Origin: CAYJAZ01 sp964368455
GTDB taxonomy: Bacteria > Desulfobacterota > Desulfovibrionia > Desulfovibrionales > Desulfovibrionaceae
Assembly (NCBI GenBank): GCA_964368455.1
Contig: CAYJAZ010000009.1
Location: 45,558-109,557 of the forward strand
Reading direction: 5' to 3'
DNA length: 64,000 nucleotides
Shown: piece after piece, positions 1 through 9,183 of the stretch
Layout: every line of letters starts with the position of its first letter
How positions within the stretch are numbered: position 1 is the first letter of the stretch
Made by a program: the position numbers and the translations under genes
Notes under the pieces: generated by a model
The model's database searches: none
What the model saw: the letters and a program-made list of their open reading frames with translations, nothing else
Told to the model about the DNA's origin: nothing

Positions 1-2
1 TT

Positions 3-656
3 TTAGATTGCGGATGTGGTGAACTAACCGGAACAAGCCTTAACTATCACAAATTTCTCTCCTCTCAGATAAACTCTTTTTATTCTTTTGATATAAGCTG
101 GAGTAGAATTTATAAAGGAAAAAAATTCTTTCAAGAAAAAACGGGCACAAGCCCACATTGCTTTATTGCCGATATGGAACATATTCCTTTGCCTGATAAT
201 TCTATAGATCTTGTCACAAGCTCACATGCCTTAGAACCTAATCACGGAAGCGAAGAAGTGCTTATAAAAGAGCTCTTACGTGTCTCTAGGTTAGGTTTAG
301 CTTTATTTGAACCCTCATGGGAGCTTGGCGACGAAGAACAAAAAAAACGCATGGATGAACATGGTTATATCCGCAACCTGCCTTATATCATAGAAAAACT
401 TGGCTATCGACTCATAAAAAATGAACTTTTAGAAAATCAAATTACTCAATATAATAAAACGGCTATGTATATAGTTAAAAAAAATACGAATGAAGCCACC
501 AAGGCTAGCTTTGTTGATCCTATTTCTAAAACTCCTCTTGTTTCAACAGAGGAAAATTTTCTTTTCTCTAAAACAACAGGTAGAGTTTATCCTATAATTA
601 AAAACATTCCTGTTTTACGTAAAGAATGTTCTGTGCTTGCTACACATTATGAGTAG
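3..656 (+). CDS. Class I SAM methyltransferase with C-terminal Trm112-like domain (5' truncated by window)
   Basis: The reading frame is open from the window edge, so the N-terminus is missing. The first visible residues form a SAM-binding motif I (LDCGCGE). After the catalytic domain, the last 45 or so residues (DPISKTPL, then TGRVYPIIKNIPVL) resemble the Trm112/UPF0434 zinc-ribbon-like tail, but without its cysteines. Such a methyltransferase beside pseC suggests methylation of a sugar or lipid-linked glycan intermediate; this is inference from context. Its stop overlaps the likely pseC start. The substrate is unknown. The identification as a methyltransferase is fairly secure. Confidence 0.75.
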   Translation, partial: LDCGCGELTGTSLNYHKFLSSQINSFYSFDISWSRIYKGKKFFQEKTGTSPHCFIADMEHIPLPDNSIDLVTSSHALEPNHGSEEVLIKELLRVSRLGLALFEPSWELGDEEQKKRMDEHGYIRNLPYIIEKLGYRLIKNELLENQITQYNKTAMYIVKKNTNEATKASFVDPISKTPLVSTEENFLFSKTTGRVYPIIKNIPVLRKECSVLATHYE

Positions 657-1770
657 AAATTTTATGAAAAAATATAATTATGGTAAGCAAAATCTTAATG
701 CATCAGACTATAAAGCTGTCTTGAAAACATTAAAATCGTCTTTCTTGACTTGTGGCCCAAAAGTAAAAGAATTTGAAAAAGCCCTTTGTTCTTATACTGG
801 AGCAAAATATTGCCTTGCTGTGTCTTCTGCTACAGCAGGATTACATATTGCTATGCTTGCGGCAGGCATAAAAGAGAATGACGAAGTTATCACAAGCCCA
901 AATACCTTTCTTGCTTCTGCAAATTGTGCTTTGTATGTTGGAGCCACAGTAAAATTTGCTGATATAGAAGAAAAAACTGCGAATATTGATGCCGCTGAAA
1001 TAGCAAAAGCTATCACTCCTAAGACAAAAGCAATTATTCCTGTGCATTTTGCAGGTCAATCTTGTGACATGGAAAAAATTCATGCACTCACACAAGATAA
1101 AGATATTGTAATCATTGAAGATGCTGCCCATGCTATTGGCTCTGATTATAAAGATACGAAAGTTGGCTCTTGCAAATATTCTGATATGACGGTTTTTTCC
1201 TTTCATCCTGTAAAAACAATGACAACAGGCGAAGGTGGAGCAATCACTACAAATAGCAAAGAATTGTATGAGAAATTACTTTCTTATCGTTCTCATGGAA
1301 TGCATAAAGAGGGGAAAATGGCTCATACATGGGAATACGAAATGCGTGAACTTGGCTATAATTACAGAATGACTGATATCCAAGCCGCACTTGGTTGCTC
1401 CCAGATAAAAAGGCTTGACACATTCAAAGCCCGTAGACGTGAAATAGTTGATTTTTATAATAAAAAATTAGGCTTACCGCATTTAGAAGAAAAAGAATAT
1501 TCAAATGCATGTTTTCACCTTTATCCTGTCTTAGTTGACAATAGAAAAGAATTCTATAACAATGCAAAGAAAATAGGTTTAAACTTGCAAGTTCACTATA
1601 TTCCAGTGCATATACAGCCCTATTATCAAAATTTAGGCTTTAAAAAAGGGGACTTTCCAAAAGCTGAAGCCTATTATGAAAAATGTATTTCTTTGCCACT
1701 GTATTATGGATTAAAGAAAAAAGATTTGAAAGAAATTGTGAAGAAAGTAAACAAAATTATTAATATTTGA
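649..1770 (+). CDS. pseC: UDP-4-amino-4,6-dideoxy-N-acetyl-beta-L-altrosamine transaminase PseC
   Basis: A DegT/DnrJ/EryC1-fold PLP aminotransferase of about 373 residues, the family's usual length. PseC makes the C4 amino group in the second step of pseudaminic acid synthesis. The PLP lysine lies in FSFHPVKTMTTGEGGA, preceded by the EDAAHAIG aspartate motif. PseC-like features are the N-terminal YGKQN start and ELGYNYRMTDIQAALG. The start is uncertain. ATG 649 overlaps the previous stop (ATGAGTAG) and suggests coupling; ATG 664 fits family N-termini, and a TTG lies at 637. PseB, PseH and PseG are not in the window and probably lie upstream. Confidence 0.88.
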   Translation: MSRNFMKKYNYGKQNLNASDYKAVLKTLKSSFLTCGPKVKEFEKALCSYTGAKYCLAVSSATAGLHIAMLAAGIKENDEVITSPNTFLASANCALYVGATVKFADIEEKTANIDAAEIAKAITPKTKAIIPVHFAGQSCDMEKIHALTQDKDIVIIEDAAHAIGSDYKDTKVGSCKYSDMTVFSFHPVKTMTTGEGGAITTNSKELYEKLLSYRSHGMHKEGKMAHTWEYEMRELGYNYRMTDIQAALGCSQIKRLDTFKARRREIVDFYNKKLGLPHLEEKEYSNACFHLYPVLVDNRKEFYNNAKKIGLNLQVHYIPVHIQPYYQNLGFKKGDFPKAEAYYEKCISLPLYYGLKKKDLKEIVKKVNKIINI

Positions 1771-1827
1771 TTAGAAAATATTATGAATGAACAAGAATTA
1801 TTTTAGAAAGGCGAATAAGGAGTAAGT

Positions 1828-2994
1828 ATGAAATATTGTGTCAGATGTGTGCAACCGGATACCCGCCCAGATATATACTACAATGAAGATGGCGTCTGTG
1901 GTGCATGCCTTTGGGAAGATGAAAAACAACAAATCAATTGGAATGAACGCCTCAATGAACTTCAAGAAATTTCAGCGTGGGCTAAAAATCAAAGAGCTGC
2001 ATACGATTGTGTAATTGGTGTCTCTGGCGGAAAAGACTCTACAAGGCAAGCTATTGTCATGCGTGATGAAATGGGTTTACGCCCTCTGCTTGTAAGTTCT
2101 GAACCATATAAAAACACTGCTATCGGCTTTGCTAATATTGAAAATTTAAAAAGTTTAGGTTTCGATGTAATTTCAATGAAAGCAAATGCAAAAGTAGTAC
2201 GTAAACTTCTTAGAAAAGATTTTTTTTCTATCCTAAACCCTAATAGAGTATTAGAATATTGTTTACATTCTTCAGCATATATTATAGCTGATAAATTCGA
2301 TATTCCACTAGTGGTGAATGGTGAAAATCCTGGTCAAACTTTGGGTTTGGCAAGTTTAAAAGGTTGTAATGGAGACGCAACAGCGGCTTTTAAACAAAAT
2401 ACAGTCAAGGAAGATTATAAAAAAATCTATGTTGATGATGAAATCAAACTAGAAGATCTTTATATGTTCTCAGCCAATATGGAAAGAGTCGCTCAAAAAG
2501 GTATACGAGGAGTATGGCTCAGTAATCATTTAAAAGATTGGGGAGAACAAAATAACGCAAAGTTTTCCATAAAGCATGGACTAACTATACGTGATAAAGA
2601 TTCAGATCCATACCAAACAGGGCGTTACAGACGTTTTGCGTGTCTTGATCACAATTTCATCTCTGTGAATAATTTATTGAAATACATTAAGTTTGGTTTT
2701 AGTGGGGCTACAGATGAATCATGCTATGATGTGCGTCATAAAAATCTTACACGTGAAGAAGCAATATTTTTAGTGAAAGAGCTCGATAAAGCTTACAGCC
2801 AAGAAGAATTGTCAAACTTTTGCAAATTAATAGATATATCAGAAAATGAATTTTGGGAACACGCGAATACTTTTAGAGGTGTTATGTGGGAAAAGATAGG
2901 AAATAATTGGCAATTGAAAAACCCTATCTGGAAGCAAGAAGCAATTACGGGCGAATACACTGTAAAGGCTATAATGCAACAACTTGGAATATAA
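1828..2994 (+). CDS. pseA: N-acetyl sugar amidotransferase (PseA/WbpG-like)
   Basis: A PP-loop ATP-pyrophosphatase of 388 residues. The N-terminus has a CVRC...CGAC zinc-type cluster (residues 4-27), then the ATP-binding SGGKDST near residue 67. The family (WbuX/WbpG/PseA) converts a sugar N-acetyl group to acetamidino; in Campylobacter PseA gives the acetamidino form of pseudaminic acid. Its place between pseC and pseF supports that role. A strong ribosome binding site (AAGGAG) precedes ATG 1828. The normal ammonia-supplying partners (HisH/HisF-like) are not seen nearby. The exact sugar substrate is inferred. Confidence 0.75.
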   Translation: MKYCVRCVQPDTRPDIYYNEDGVCGACLWEDEKQQINWNERLNELQEISAWAKNQRAAYDCVIGVSGGKDSTRQAIVMRDEMGLRPLLVSSEPYKNTAIGFANIENLKSLGFDVISMKANAKVVRKLLRKDFFSILNPNRVLEYCLHSSAYIIADKFDIPLVVNGENPGQTLGLASLKGCNGDATAAFKQNTVKEDYKKIYVDDEIKLEDLYMFSANMERVAQKGIRGVWLSNHLKDWGEQNNAKFSIKHGLTIRDKDSDPYQTGRYRRFACLDHNFISVNNLLKYIKFGFSGATDESCYDVRHKNLTREEAIFLVKELDKAYSQEELSNFCKLIDISENEFWEHANTFRGVMWEKIGNNWQLKNPIWKQEAITGEYTVKAIMQQLGI

Positions 2995-3001
2995 TACTAT
3001 T

Positions 3002-3736
3002 ATGGCGAGTTCAAACGATGCTAGTTGTGATTGCCTTTGTATAGTTATGGCAAGAGGTGGTTCTAAGCGTGTTCCACACAAGAATAAACGTATGTTTAAT
3101 GGCAGACCTATGCTTGCGTGGCCTATTGAGATTGCACTTGAAAGCGAATTGTTTTCTGATGTTGTAATATCTACTGATGATAATCATATTGCAGAACTAG
3201 CGGTACAATACGGTGCTCAATTACCTTTCTTGCGTCCTATAGAATTGGCAAGCGATTTTACAACAACTGCAGAAGTTTTAAGATACACTTTATCCACTTT
3301 AAAAGAAAAACACAGCAAAAGATATAAATATTGTTGCTGCTTATATGGAACTTCGGCAATGATTAGAAAAGAATATTTGCAAAATGCCTTTGATAAACTA
3401 GCCTCAACTGATACTGAATGTGTATATGCTGTTGCCGAATATTCACACCCTATAGAAAGGGCTTTACAGTTTAATCAAGATAATAGTATTTCCTATCGCT
3501 TCTCAGAGCATGTGTCTATGCGTACTCAAGATATTCAACCATCCTATTACGATTTGGGTTTATTCTATTTATTTTCTGTGGAAGCTTTTCAAAAAACTTC
3601 CTCAAATAGCTTTTTAGCTTTACAAAAAACTGCTATAATTCTTCCACGTTTTGCGGCAATAGATATAGATAATGAAGAAGATTTATTTCTTGCTGAAAAT
3701 ATTATGCAAACAACTAACCATTATAAAAAAAGATGA
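3002..3736 (+). CDS. pseF: Pseudaminic acid cytidylyltransferase PseF
   Basis: A CMP-nonulosonate synthetase-like nucleotidyltransferase of 244 residues. It activates pseudaminic acid with CTP to give CMP-Pse. The signature ARGGSKRVPHKN lies near the N-terminus, followed by STDDNHIAELA and DIDNEEDL near the C-terminus, as in the PseF/NeuA/KdsB fold. The start is placed at ATG 3002; an upstream TTG at 2984 would overlap the previous gene. The 3' end overlaps the next gene by 4 nt (ATGA), so the two are likely translationally coupled. Assignment to PseF rather than NeuA rests on the pseC and pseI neighbours. Confidence 0.85.
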   Translation: MASSNDASCDCLCIVMARGGSKRVPHKNKRMFNGRPMLAWPIEIALESELFSDVVISTDDNHIAELAVQYGAQLPFLRPIELASDFTTTAEVLRYTLSTLKEKHSKRYKYCCCLYGTSAMIRKEYLQNAFDKLASTDTECVYAVAEYSHPIERALQFNQDNSISYRFSEHVSMRTQDIQPSYYDLGLFYLFSVEAFQKTSSNSFLALQKTAIILPRFAAIDIDNEEDLFLAENIMQTTNHYKKR

Positions 3737-4830
3737 TAAAGTCTACTATAGAAAAATTTAATGTGTTGTCAGGGCGTTCTTTTTCCGGCCCCACTCAGGT
3801 TTATGTTGAAACTTTTTCTGCATGTACCAATAAATGCAAAATGTGCCCACGTACAAAGATTAGAAATTCATATGGATATATGAAAGATGATTTATTCTTT
3901 CACATTATTAGTAAACTTCAAGAAATAAATTTTTCTGGTCAATTACATTTATATGGTCAATCTGAACCATTTTTGGACAGAAAAATTATAGAACGTATAC
4001 ACTATGCTCATACACAATTACCGCAAGCTAAGATTATCTTGATTACAAACTTTACACATTTATCGGATAATTTGATGGACGAAATTCTTGATTCGCCAAT
4101 CCATAATTTATCTTGCTCTTTATATGCCTTAGATAGGGAAAATTACAAGAAAATATGTGGGCAAGATAATTTTGAAAAAACTTTTATAAATCAGATAAAA
4201 TTTTTAAAAAAATATGCTAAAAAAATACCATTTTCTTTTGCAAATTACATTATAGAAACCCCAGAAATCATTGCTGATATTAAATTTATTAATCATTATA
4301 TCTTCGATATTGCCCCATTGGGTTTTGCTCAATCAGGTAAATTATGCCAACTTTTTAATGTACAAAACAATGCATTAGAGGCATCTAGAAAATATTATTC
4401 TGATTGCATCTATACAAATTTAAAAATTACACCCAATGGCTGTATGGCAACTTGTCCTTGTGACTCAGGAAATCAACTTGAAATAGGTAATATAAAATCC
4501 TCTTTAGGTACTGTAACAGAAATTTATAACAATGAAAAAGCCAGAAAACTTAGAAAAAAAATGATCTATAACAATGAAACAGATGCCTATTGCCAAAGAT
4601 GTGAATTTCGTCGTTCACAACTTTTTACGGACTACTTTTTAGGGCATGAAATTGATACCAATGATAAATATAAACATAAGCAAAGAACTTTACGTAATTC
4701 TCACTCAGAAATAAGGCATAAAGCTATTTTGTTTGATCAATTATTTAAGGATAATGCAGAAAGCGAATGGTTAGATGTTTTAGAGAAACTCAAGCGTGAT
4801 TTTTATGCAAAAAAACAAAAGAACACATAG
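3733..4830 (+). CDS. Radical SAM/SPASM domain protein of the glycan operon
   Basis: 365 residues. The radical SAM cluster motif is CTNKCKMC (about residues 31-38). A SPASM-type C-terminal region has cysteines in CMATCPCDSG and CQRCEFRR, which likely bind auxiliary iron-sulfur clusters. Family members use S-adenosylmethionine radicals to modify peptides or small molecules. This one is embedded between pseF and pseI and overlaps its neighbours on both sides, so a sugar-tailoring role is inferred. No precise functional assignment is possible. It is the first of five unassigned genes in a row. Confidence 0.8.
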   Translation: MIKSTIEKFNVLSGRSFSGPTQVYVETFSACTNKCKMCPRTKIRNSYGYMKDDLFFHIISKLQEINFSGQLHLYGQSEPFLDRKIIERIHYAHTQLPQAKIILITNFTHLSDNLMDEILDSPIHNLSCSLYALDRENYKKICGQDNFEKTFINQIKFLKKYAKKIPFSFANYIIETPEIIADIKFINHYIFDIAPLGFAQSGKLCQLFNVQNNALEASRKYYSDCIYTNLKITPNGCMATCPCDSGNQLEIGNIKSSLGTVTEIYNNEKARKLRKKMIYNNETDAYCQRCEFRRSQLFTDYFLGHEIDTNDKYKHKQRTLRNSHSEIRHKAILFDQLFKDNAESEWLDVLEKLKRDFYAKKQKNT

Positions 4831-5581
4831 ACTCGGATTAAAACTCTGGTCAATAAACACAGACTACTATTATGATGAAGCAATAAAACTTTATCAAGAT
4901 GATGTATTTGACTATATTGAACTTTATGTAGTGCCAAACTCATTACACACACTAGATAAGTGGGCTAAGTCAAACATTCCTTTTTCTTTACATGCTCCTC
5001 ATTTTATGCACGAAGTAAACTTGGCGAATAAAGATAAGTTTGAATATAATAAAAATATTTTTCTTGAAGTAGAAGAATTTAGAAAAAGCCTTAAGGCAAA
5101 TTATACAGTCATCCATGCTGGGGCAAGCGGAAATATTGAAGAAACAATTTCACAGCTTATTCTGATATCTCCTCAAAACGCTTATATCGAAAATAAGCCC
5201 TATAAAGCTCCTTTTAATTTGAAGAATGTATGCAGAGGGGCGACATATGAAGAAATTACTCTTATAAAGGAAAAAACAAAACTCGGATTTTGTTTGGATA
5301 TAGGACATTGCATATGCTCAGCTAATTCTTTGAGAATAGATCCTTACGAATATCTTGCAAAGCTTCAAAGCTTGTCGCCACAATGCTATCATATAAGCGG
5401 GAATTATATTGACAGTGAAATAGATAAACATTTACACTTACATGAGGGGAATTTTGATTATAAAAGAATATTTTCAATTATTGATACTACTAAGGATATT
5501 GCAGTAGAAACAGATAAAGATTCAAAAATTTCACTTGACGACTTTAAAATGGATGTACAATGGTTAAGAAAAATGCTCTAA
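4805..5581 (+). CDS. Xylose-isomerase-like TIM barrel protein (AP endonuclease family 2 fold)
   Basis: About 258 residues with the layout of sugar-phosphate isomerase/epimerase TIM barrels. Likely metal-ligand motifs run in order: FSLHAPH, VIHAGAS, YIENKP, CLDIGHCI, YHISGN, HLHEGNFDY and AVETD. It should therefore bind a divalent metal and act on a sugar or hydroxy acid. ATG 4805 lies inside the end of the radical SAM gene (26-nt overlap); a GTG at 4796 is an alternative. Strong overlaps on both sides imply coupled translation with the pse genes. The substrate is not recognised. Confidence 0.7.
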   Translation: MQKNKRTHRLGLKLWSINTDYYYDEAIKLYQDDVFDYIELYVVPNSLHTLDKWAKSNIPFSLHAPHFMHEVNLANKDKFEYNKNIFLEVEEFRKSLKANYTVIHAGASGNIEETISQLILISPQNAYIENKPYKAPFNLKNVCRGATYEEITLIKEKTKLGFCLDIGHCICSANSLRIDPYEYLAKLQSLSPQCYHISGNYIDSEIDKHLHLHEGNFDYKRIFSIIDTTKDIAVETDKDSKISLDDFKMDVQWLRKML

Positions 5582-6780
5582 TACTTGGTGGAAGTCCCGC
5601 TAACAATGGTGTGTATGATATCCTTAAAAAACTTGGATGCTTTGTTTTTGTTGCTGATTATCGTCCTAATATCAAAGCAAATTATGATAAGCATATTCTT
5701 TTTGACGCCTGTAGCCCTGAATTAATTTCTATTTTACGCACTAAAAATATAAATATTGATTTCGTCTATACTTCTATGGACGGTGCTGGCTTAGCTCAAC
5801 ATGCAATATGTAAAGAATATAAACTATTCCATGCAAGTGAAGAAGCAATTTCAAATGCTCATCATAAAAACCTCATGCATGAAGCTTGGTTAAAAGCAGG
5901 CTTATTAAATAGAGAAAGCATAGCCCTTAGCTCATGCGATTATGCTATCATCGCAAACATGAACAAGAATAAAAAAATAATAATCAAGCCCGCCAATGCT
6001 TGTGCTTCCAGAGGACTTAGCGTTTTAGAAACAAAATCACCCAAAAAATACATACAAAAAGCTTTTGAAAAAGCAATGGCCTATACTACAAATTCATTAG
6101 TAAATATTGAAGAATTCTTAGAAGGAACAGAATTTAGTGTGGAAATGCTAGGAGATAACTATGGCAATGTAAGCGTTTTTTCAATAGGACGCCGCTATTA
6201 TATGCAAAATTCAAATGTCATTACTGCATGTAAAATTCATTATAATTCAAAAGACTTAGACATTAAGACACGTGAAAAAATAGCACAAAAATCTATTGAA
6301 TGCTATAAGGCACTGAATCTAAAAAACACTTTAGGGCATTTTGAAGTCATGCTCAAAAAAGACGGCACTTTATCTCCTATAGAATTGGGGGCACGCTCAT
6401 CAGGATTTATAGGTAGCCATTGTGCAGAATTAACTACGAACAAATCCCTTATAAAAGAATATTATAAAGTTTTACATGGAAAAAAAATCGAAACATCTTT
6501 GTTGCCGCAAAATAACATTTCATCACTCTACTTTATATACGATTTACCGCCTAATATTCCATTGAAAAAAGAAATATCACTTGTTAATTTTTTAGATGAA
6601 AAAATTATTTGCCATGCATATAATAGAGAATATATGACTTTGAATAAGAAATTTAAAGTATTAGAACAGGATACAGACAGATATGGTTATGAAATTGTAT
6701 CCGGTTCAAAAGAAATTTTAACCATGGAGCACATTCAAAAGGCTGAAGAAAATTTTCTAAAGGAATGTTTTTATGAATAA
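5560..6780 (+). CDS. ATP-grasp domain ligase (carboxylate-amine/thiol ligase type)
   Basis: 406 residues with an N-terminal pre-ATP-grasp Rossmann part (ALILGGSPANNG) and an ATP-grasp core. Visible core motifs are IIIKPANACASRG (phosphate/adenine binding), VNIEEFLEGTEFSVEML, and the metal-binding segment SPIELGARSSGF. Such enzymes join a carboxylate to an amine through an acyl phosphate. Its position in the pse operon suggests addition of an amino acid or acyl group to the sugar, which is inference. It starts inside the preceding gene (22 nt) and overlaps the next by 8 nt. A second, divergent ATP-grasp lies at 11197-12432 on the other strand. Confidence 0.78.
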   Translation: MVKKNALILGGSPANNGVYDILKKLGCFVFVADYRPNIKANYDKHILFDACSPELISILRTKNINIDFVYTSMDGAGLAQHAICKEYKLFHASEEAISNAHHKNLMHEAWLKAGLLNRESIALSSCDYAIIANMNKNKKIIIKPANACASRGLSVLETKSPKKYIQKAFEKAMAYTTNSLVNIEEFLEGTEFSVEMLGDNYGNVSVFSIGRRYYMQNSNVITACKIHYNSKDLDIKTREKIAQKSIECYKALNLKNTLGHFEVMLKKDGTLSPIELGARSSGFIGSHCAELTTNKSLIKEYYKVLHGKKIETSLLPQNNISSLYFIYDLPPNIPLKKEISLVNFLDEKIICHAYNREYMTLNKKFKVLEQDTDRYGYEIVSGSKEILTMEHIQKAEENFLKECFYE

Positions 6781-7441
6781 AATGGACTCTAAAGAAAAAG
6801 ATAACACATTGCGAAGATATGAAAAACGGTATAGTGAATTTGGCTATTCACCTCAATCTCTGGGCTGGCTAAAAGGAAAACAAAATATTAGATTTATAAA
6901 TCTATTGTCTGAATACAATGCAAACAACAAACATATTCTTGATATTGGCTGCGGTTTTGGCGATTTAAACCTCATACTAGAAAAAAAATTTGCCTCTTAC
7001 AAATATACTGGTTGTGATTTATATGAAAAATTTATACTTGAAGGTAAAAAAAGATACTTATCTGCAAATTTTATATGCGGAGATTTTTTAGAACTCCCAT
7101 TAGAAAGTATATATGATTGGGCCATTGCTTCTGGCCCATTCAATCATATTTTTGAAAAAAACAATAATTATGATTTCATTGAAAGCGTCATGAAAAAGGC
7201 ATATAGTGTCACTAAGGATGGATTTTCTTTCGACTTTATTAACGATAAAGTTGATTATAAAGACGAAGGTATTTTCTATGCAAATCCTGAAAAAATCCTT
7301 TCTATTGCATATTCTTTATCGAGAAACATTATATTAAAGAATAACTACATGCCATTTGAATTTTCTATTTTTGTGTTCAAAGATGATAGTTTCAACGAAA
7401 ATATTATATACAACAAATGGTTAACAGATGAAAATTTTTGA
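6773..7441 (+). CDS. Class I SAM-dependent methyltransferase
   Basis: 222 residues. SAM-binding motif I is ILDIGCGFGDLN near residue 58, followed by a YTGCDLYE motif II and a VTKDGFSFDFIND region. The gene has a reasonable ribosome binding site (AAGGAA) inside the end of the ATP-grasp gene and overlaps the next gene by 14 nt. It is the second methyltransferase of the cluster, besides the partial one at the window start. O- or N-methylation of the nonulosonic acid or an attached group is plausible, but the substrate is unknown. Confidence 0.75.
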   Translation: MNKMDSKEKDNTLRRYEKRYSEFGYSPQSLGWLKGKQNIRFINLLSEYNANNKHILDIGCGFGDLNLILEKKFASYKYTGCDLYEKFILEGKKRYLSANFICGDFLELPLESIYDWAIASGPFNHIFEKNNNYDFIESVMKKAYSVTKDGFSFDFINDKVDYKDEGIFYANPEKILSIAYSLSRNIILKNNYMPFEFSIFVFKDDSFNENIIYNKWLTDENF

Positions 7442-8165
7442 TAGTTTAACTCATCCAACTTTAGATGGTACATGGTTAAATCCTCGTTTTGGAGAATATG
7501 CCAATATTGATTATTTGCTAGATCAAATGAAAGTGAATAATATTTACAAAGCATTTGCTGTAGGTTTAAAAAATGTTGGTGCATATGATGAAGAAAAATT
7601 CTTTAAACTTATAAAAACTCATACAAATCTCATTCCTATTGCTTTTTGCGATAATCCTCGTCAGTTAGAAGCTATAAAATTATTGGGTTACAAAGGAATA
7701 AAAATACATCCACGTATTGCAAATTTTGTAGGTGATGAAGATATTATTTTTCAAATAATTAATGAGGCTAATAGGCAAAATTTAATTGTACTCTATTGTG
7801 GTTTTTTAGAATTAAATCCTAGTTTTACAAAAAAAATAAAAGATGCAAAACTTATTTACTTACACTGTGGAGGTAAAAATTTTACTCATACCTATAATCA
7901 ATTAATCCACAAGGAAAATATACTTCTTGATTTATCCTATACTATACATAATTATCAAAAGCTCATTGAACAAATAAAGAGTGCTGTTTTGAAATTTCCA
8001 CATAGATTCTGTATCGGCTCTGATCACCCTGAAGTTTCTTACCAAGACTTACGCATAAATTTTGAAAAAATTACTGATGGATTAGATGAAGAACAAAAAA
8101 AATTTATAGCGTATAAAAACTTAGAAAAATTTTGTTCAGCTATAACAAATCCTCAAAGGAAATAA
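7428..8165 (+). CDS. Amidohydrolase-like TIM barrel protein
   Basis: 245 residues resembling the amidohydrolase 2/TatD-like metal-dependent hydrolases. The N-terminus reads KIFDSLTHP where the family has DxHxH, so the first metal pair is altered. Later motifs are IKIHPR, IYLHCGG and CIGSDHPEV, consistent with a metal-binding barrel ending in an aspartate. It ends 2 nt before the PseI start. A hydrolase or deacylase in a nonulosonate operon could trim an acyl group, but this is inference. The altered first motif leaves open that it is not a classical amidohydrolase. Confidence 0.6.
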   Translation: MKIFDSLTHPTLDGTWLNPRFGEYANIDYLLDQMKVNNIYKAFAVGLKNVGAYDEEKFFKLIKTHTNLIPIAFCDNPRQLEAIKLLGYKGIKIHPRIANFVGDEDIIFQIINEANRQNLIVLYCGFLELNPSFTKKIKDAKLIYLHCGGKNFTHTYNQLIHKENILLDLSYTIHNYQKLIEQIKSAVLKFPHRFCIGSDHPEVSYQDLRINFEKITDGLDEEQKKFIAYKNLEKFCSAITNPQRK

Positions 8166-8167
8166 TA

Positions 8168-9172
8168 ATGCCTAAAACCTATATCATAGCGGAAATATCA
8201 GCCAATCACAATGGTTCGATAGTTCGAGCAGAAAATATCATAAAAGCTGCTGCACAAGCAGGGGCTGATGCTATTAAGTTACAAACATATACAGCAGATA
8301 CCATAACAATTCCTTGTGAAAATGATTTTTTTCAAATCAAAGGCACTTTATGGAATGGACAGACATTACATAAACTTTATCAAGAAGCATATACCCCTTG
8401 GGAATGGACGCCTCGTTTAATGGCCTATGCAAAAGATTTGGGCTTAGATTGTTTTTCCTCACCCTTTGACTTTTCTGCTGTTGACTTTTTAGAGCAATGC
8501 AGCATGGAAAAATATAAAATTGCTTCACCTGAACTTATAGATATTCCACTTATCAAGAAAATTGCACAAACAAAGAAAGCTGTAATAATGTCAACTGGCA
8601 TGGGAACATTAGCTGAAATAGACGAAGCTGTTCGCACTTTACGTGAAAATGGAAATACTGATTTGACTTTATTAAAATGCACCACAGCTTACCCTGCACC
8701 CGTTGAAGAAGCAAATTTGCTCACAATTCCACATTTAGCACAAGCTTTCAATTGTAAAGTTGGGCTTTCTGATCATACTATGGGTTCAGCCGTTGCAGTA
8801 GGTGCTATTGCGCTTGGTGCTTGTGTTGTTGAAAAACACTTCACACTTGCTCGTGCTGACGGAGGCCCTGACGGAGCTTTTAGCATGGAGCCACACGAAT
8901 TTAAACAAATGGTTCAAGATATACGCATTGTTGAAAAAGCTTTGGGCAAAGTGAATTATGAACGCACAGAAAAAGAACAAGGCAGTGTTTGTTTTAGACG
9001 TTCACTCTTTATTGTAAAAGACATAAAAAAAGGCGAAAAATTCACTAGTGAAAATGTACGTTCTATCCGCCCGGGACATGGTTTGCACACAAGATATTTA
9101 GATGTAATTTTAGGCAAAACTGCTAAAAGCGATTTCATAAAGGGAACACCGCTTTCATGGGATATGGTATAG
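8168..9172 (+). CDS. pseI: Pseudaminic acid synthase PseI
   Basis: 334 residues of the NeuB/SpsE family. It condenses phosphoenolpyruvate with a 2,4-diacetamido-2,4,6-trideoxyhexose. The N-terminal TIM barrel starts with IIAEISANHNG and has ADAIKLQTYTAD and VGLSDHTMGS; the C-terminal antifreeze/SAF-like domain is visible from about residue 275. The segment LYQEAYTPWEW is characteristic of PseI rather than NeuB. The start is ATG 8168, preceded by AAAGGAAAT; an in-frame extension upstream would overlap the previous gene by over 30 nt. It is the last gene of the plus-strand operon and faces the convergent epimerase. Confidence 0.9.
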   Translation: MPKTYIIAEISANHNGSIVRAENIIKAAAQAGADAIKLQTYTADTITIPCENDFFQIKGTLWNGQTLHKLYQEAYTPWEWTPRLMAYAKDLGLDCFSSPFDFSAVDFLEQCSMEKYKIASPELIDIPLIKKIAQTKKAVIMSTGMGTLAEIDEAVRTLRENGNTDLTLLKCTTAYPAPVEEANLLTIPHLAQAFNCKVGLSDHTMGSAVAVGAIALGACVVEKHFTLARADGGPDGAFSMEPHEFKQMVQDIRIVEKALGKVNYERTEKEQGSVCFRRSLFIVKDIKKGEKFTSENVRSIRPGHGLHTRYLDVILGKTAKSDFIKGTPLSWDMV

Positions 9173-9183
9173 TAAAAAACAAA

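Noticed and set aside
477..484. Poly-A tract in the first methyltransferase as a phase-variation switch
   Set aside because: The 8-nt run is not exceptional in such AT-rich DNA, and many similar runs occur in housekeeping genes here.
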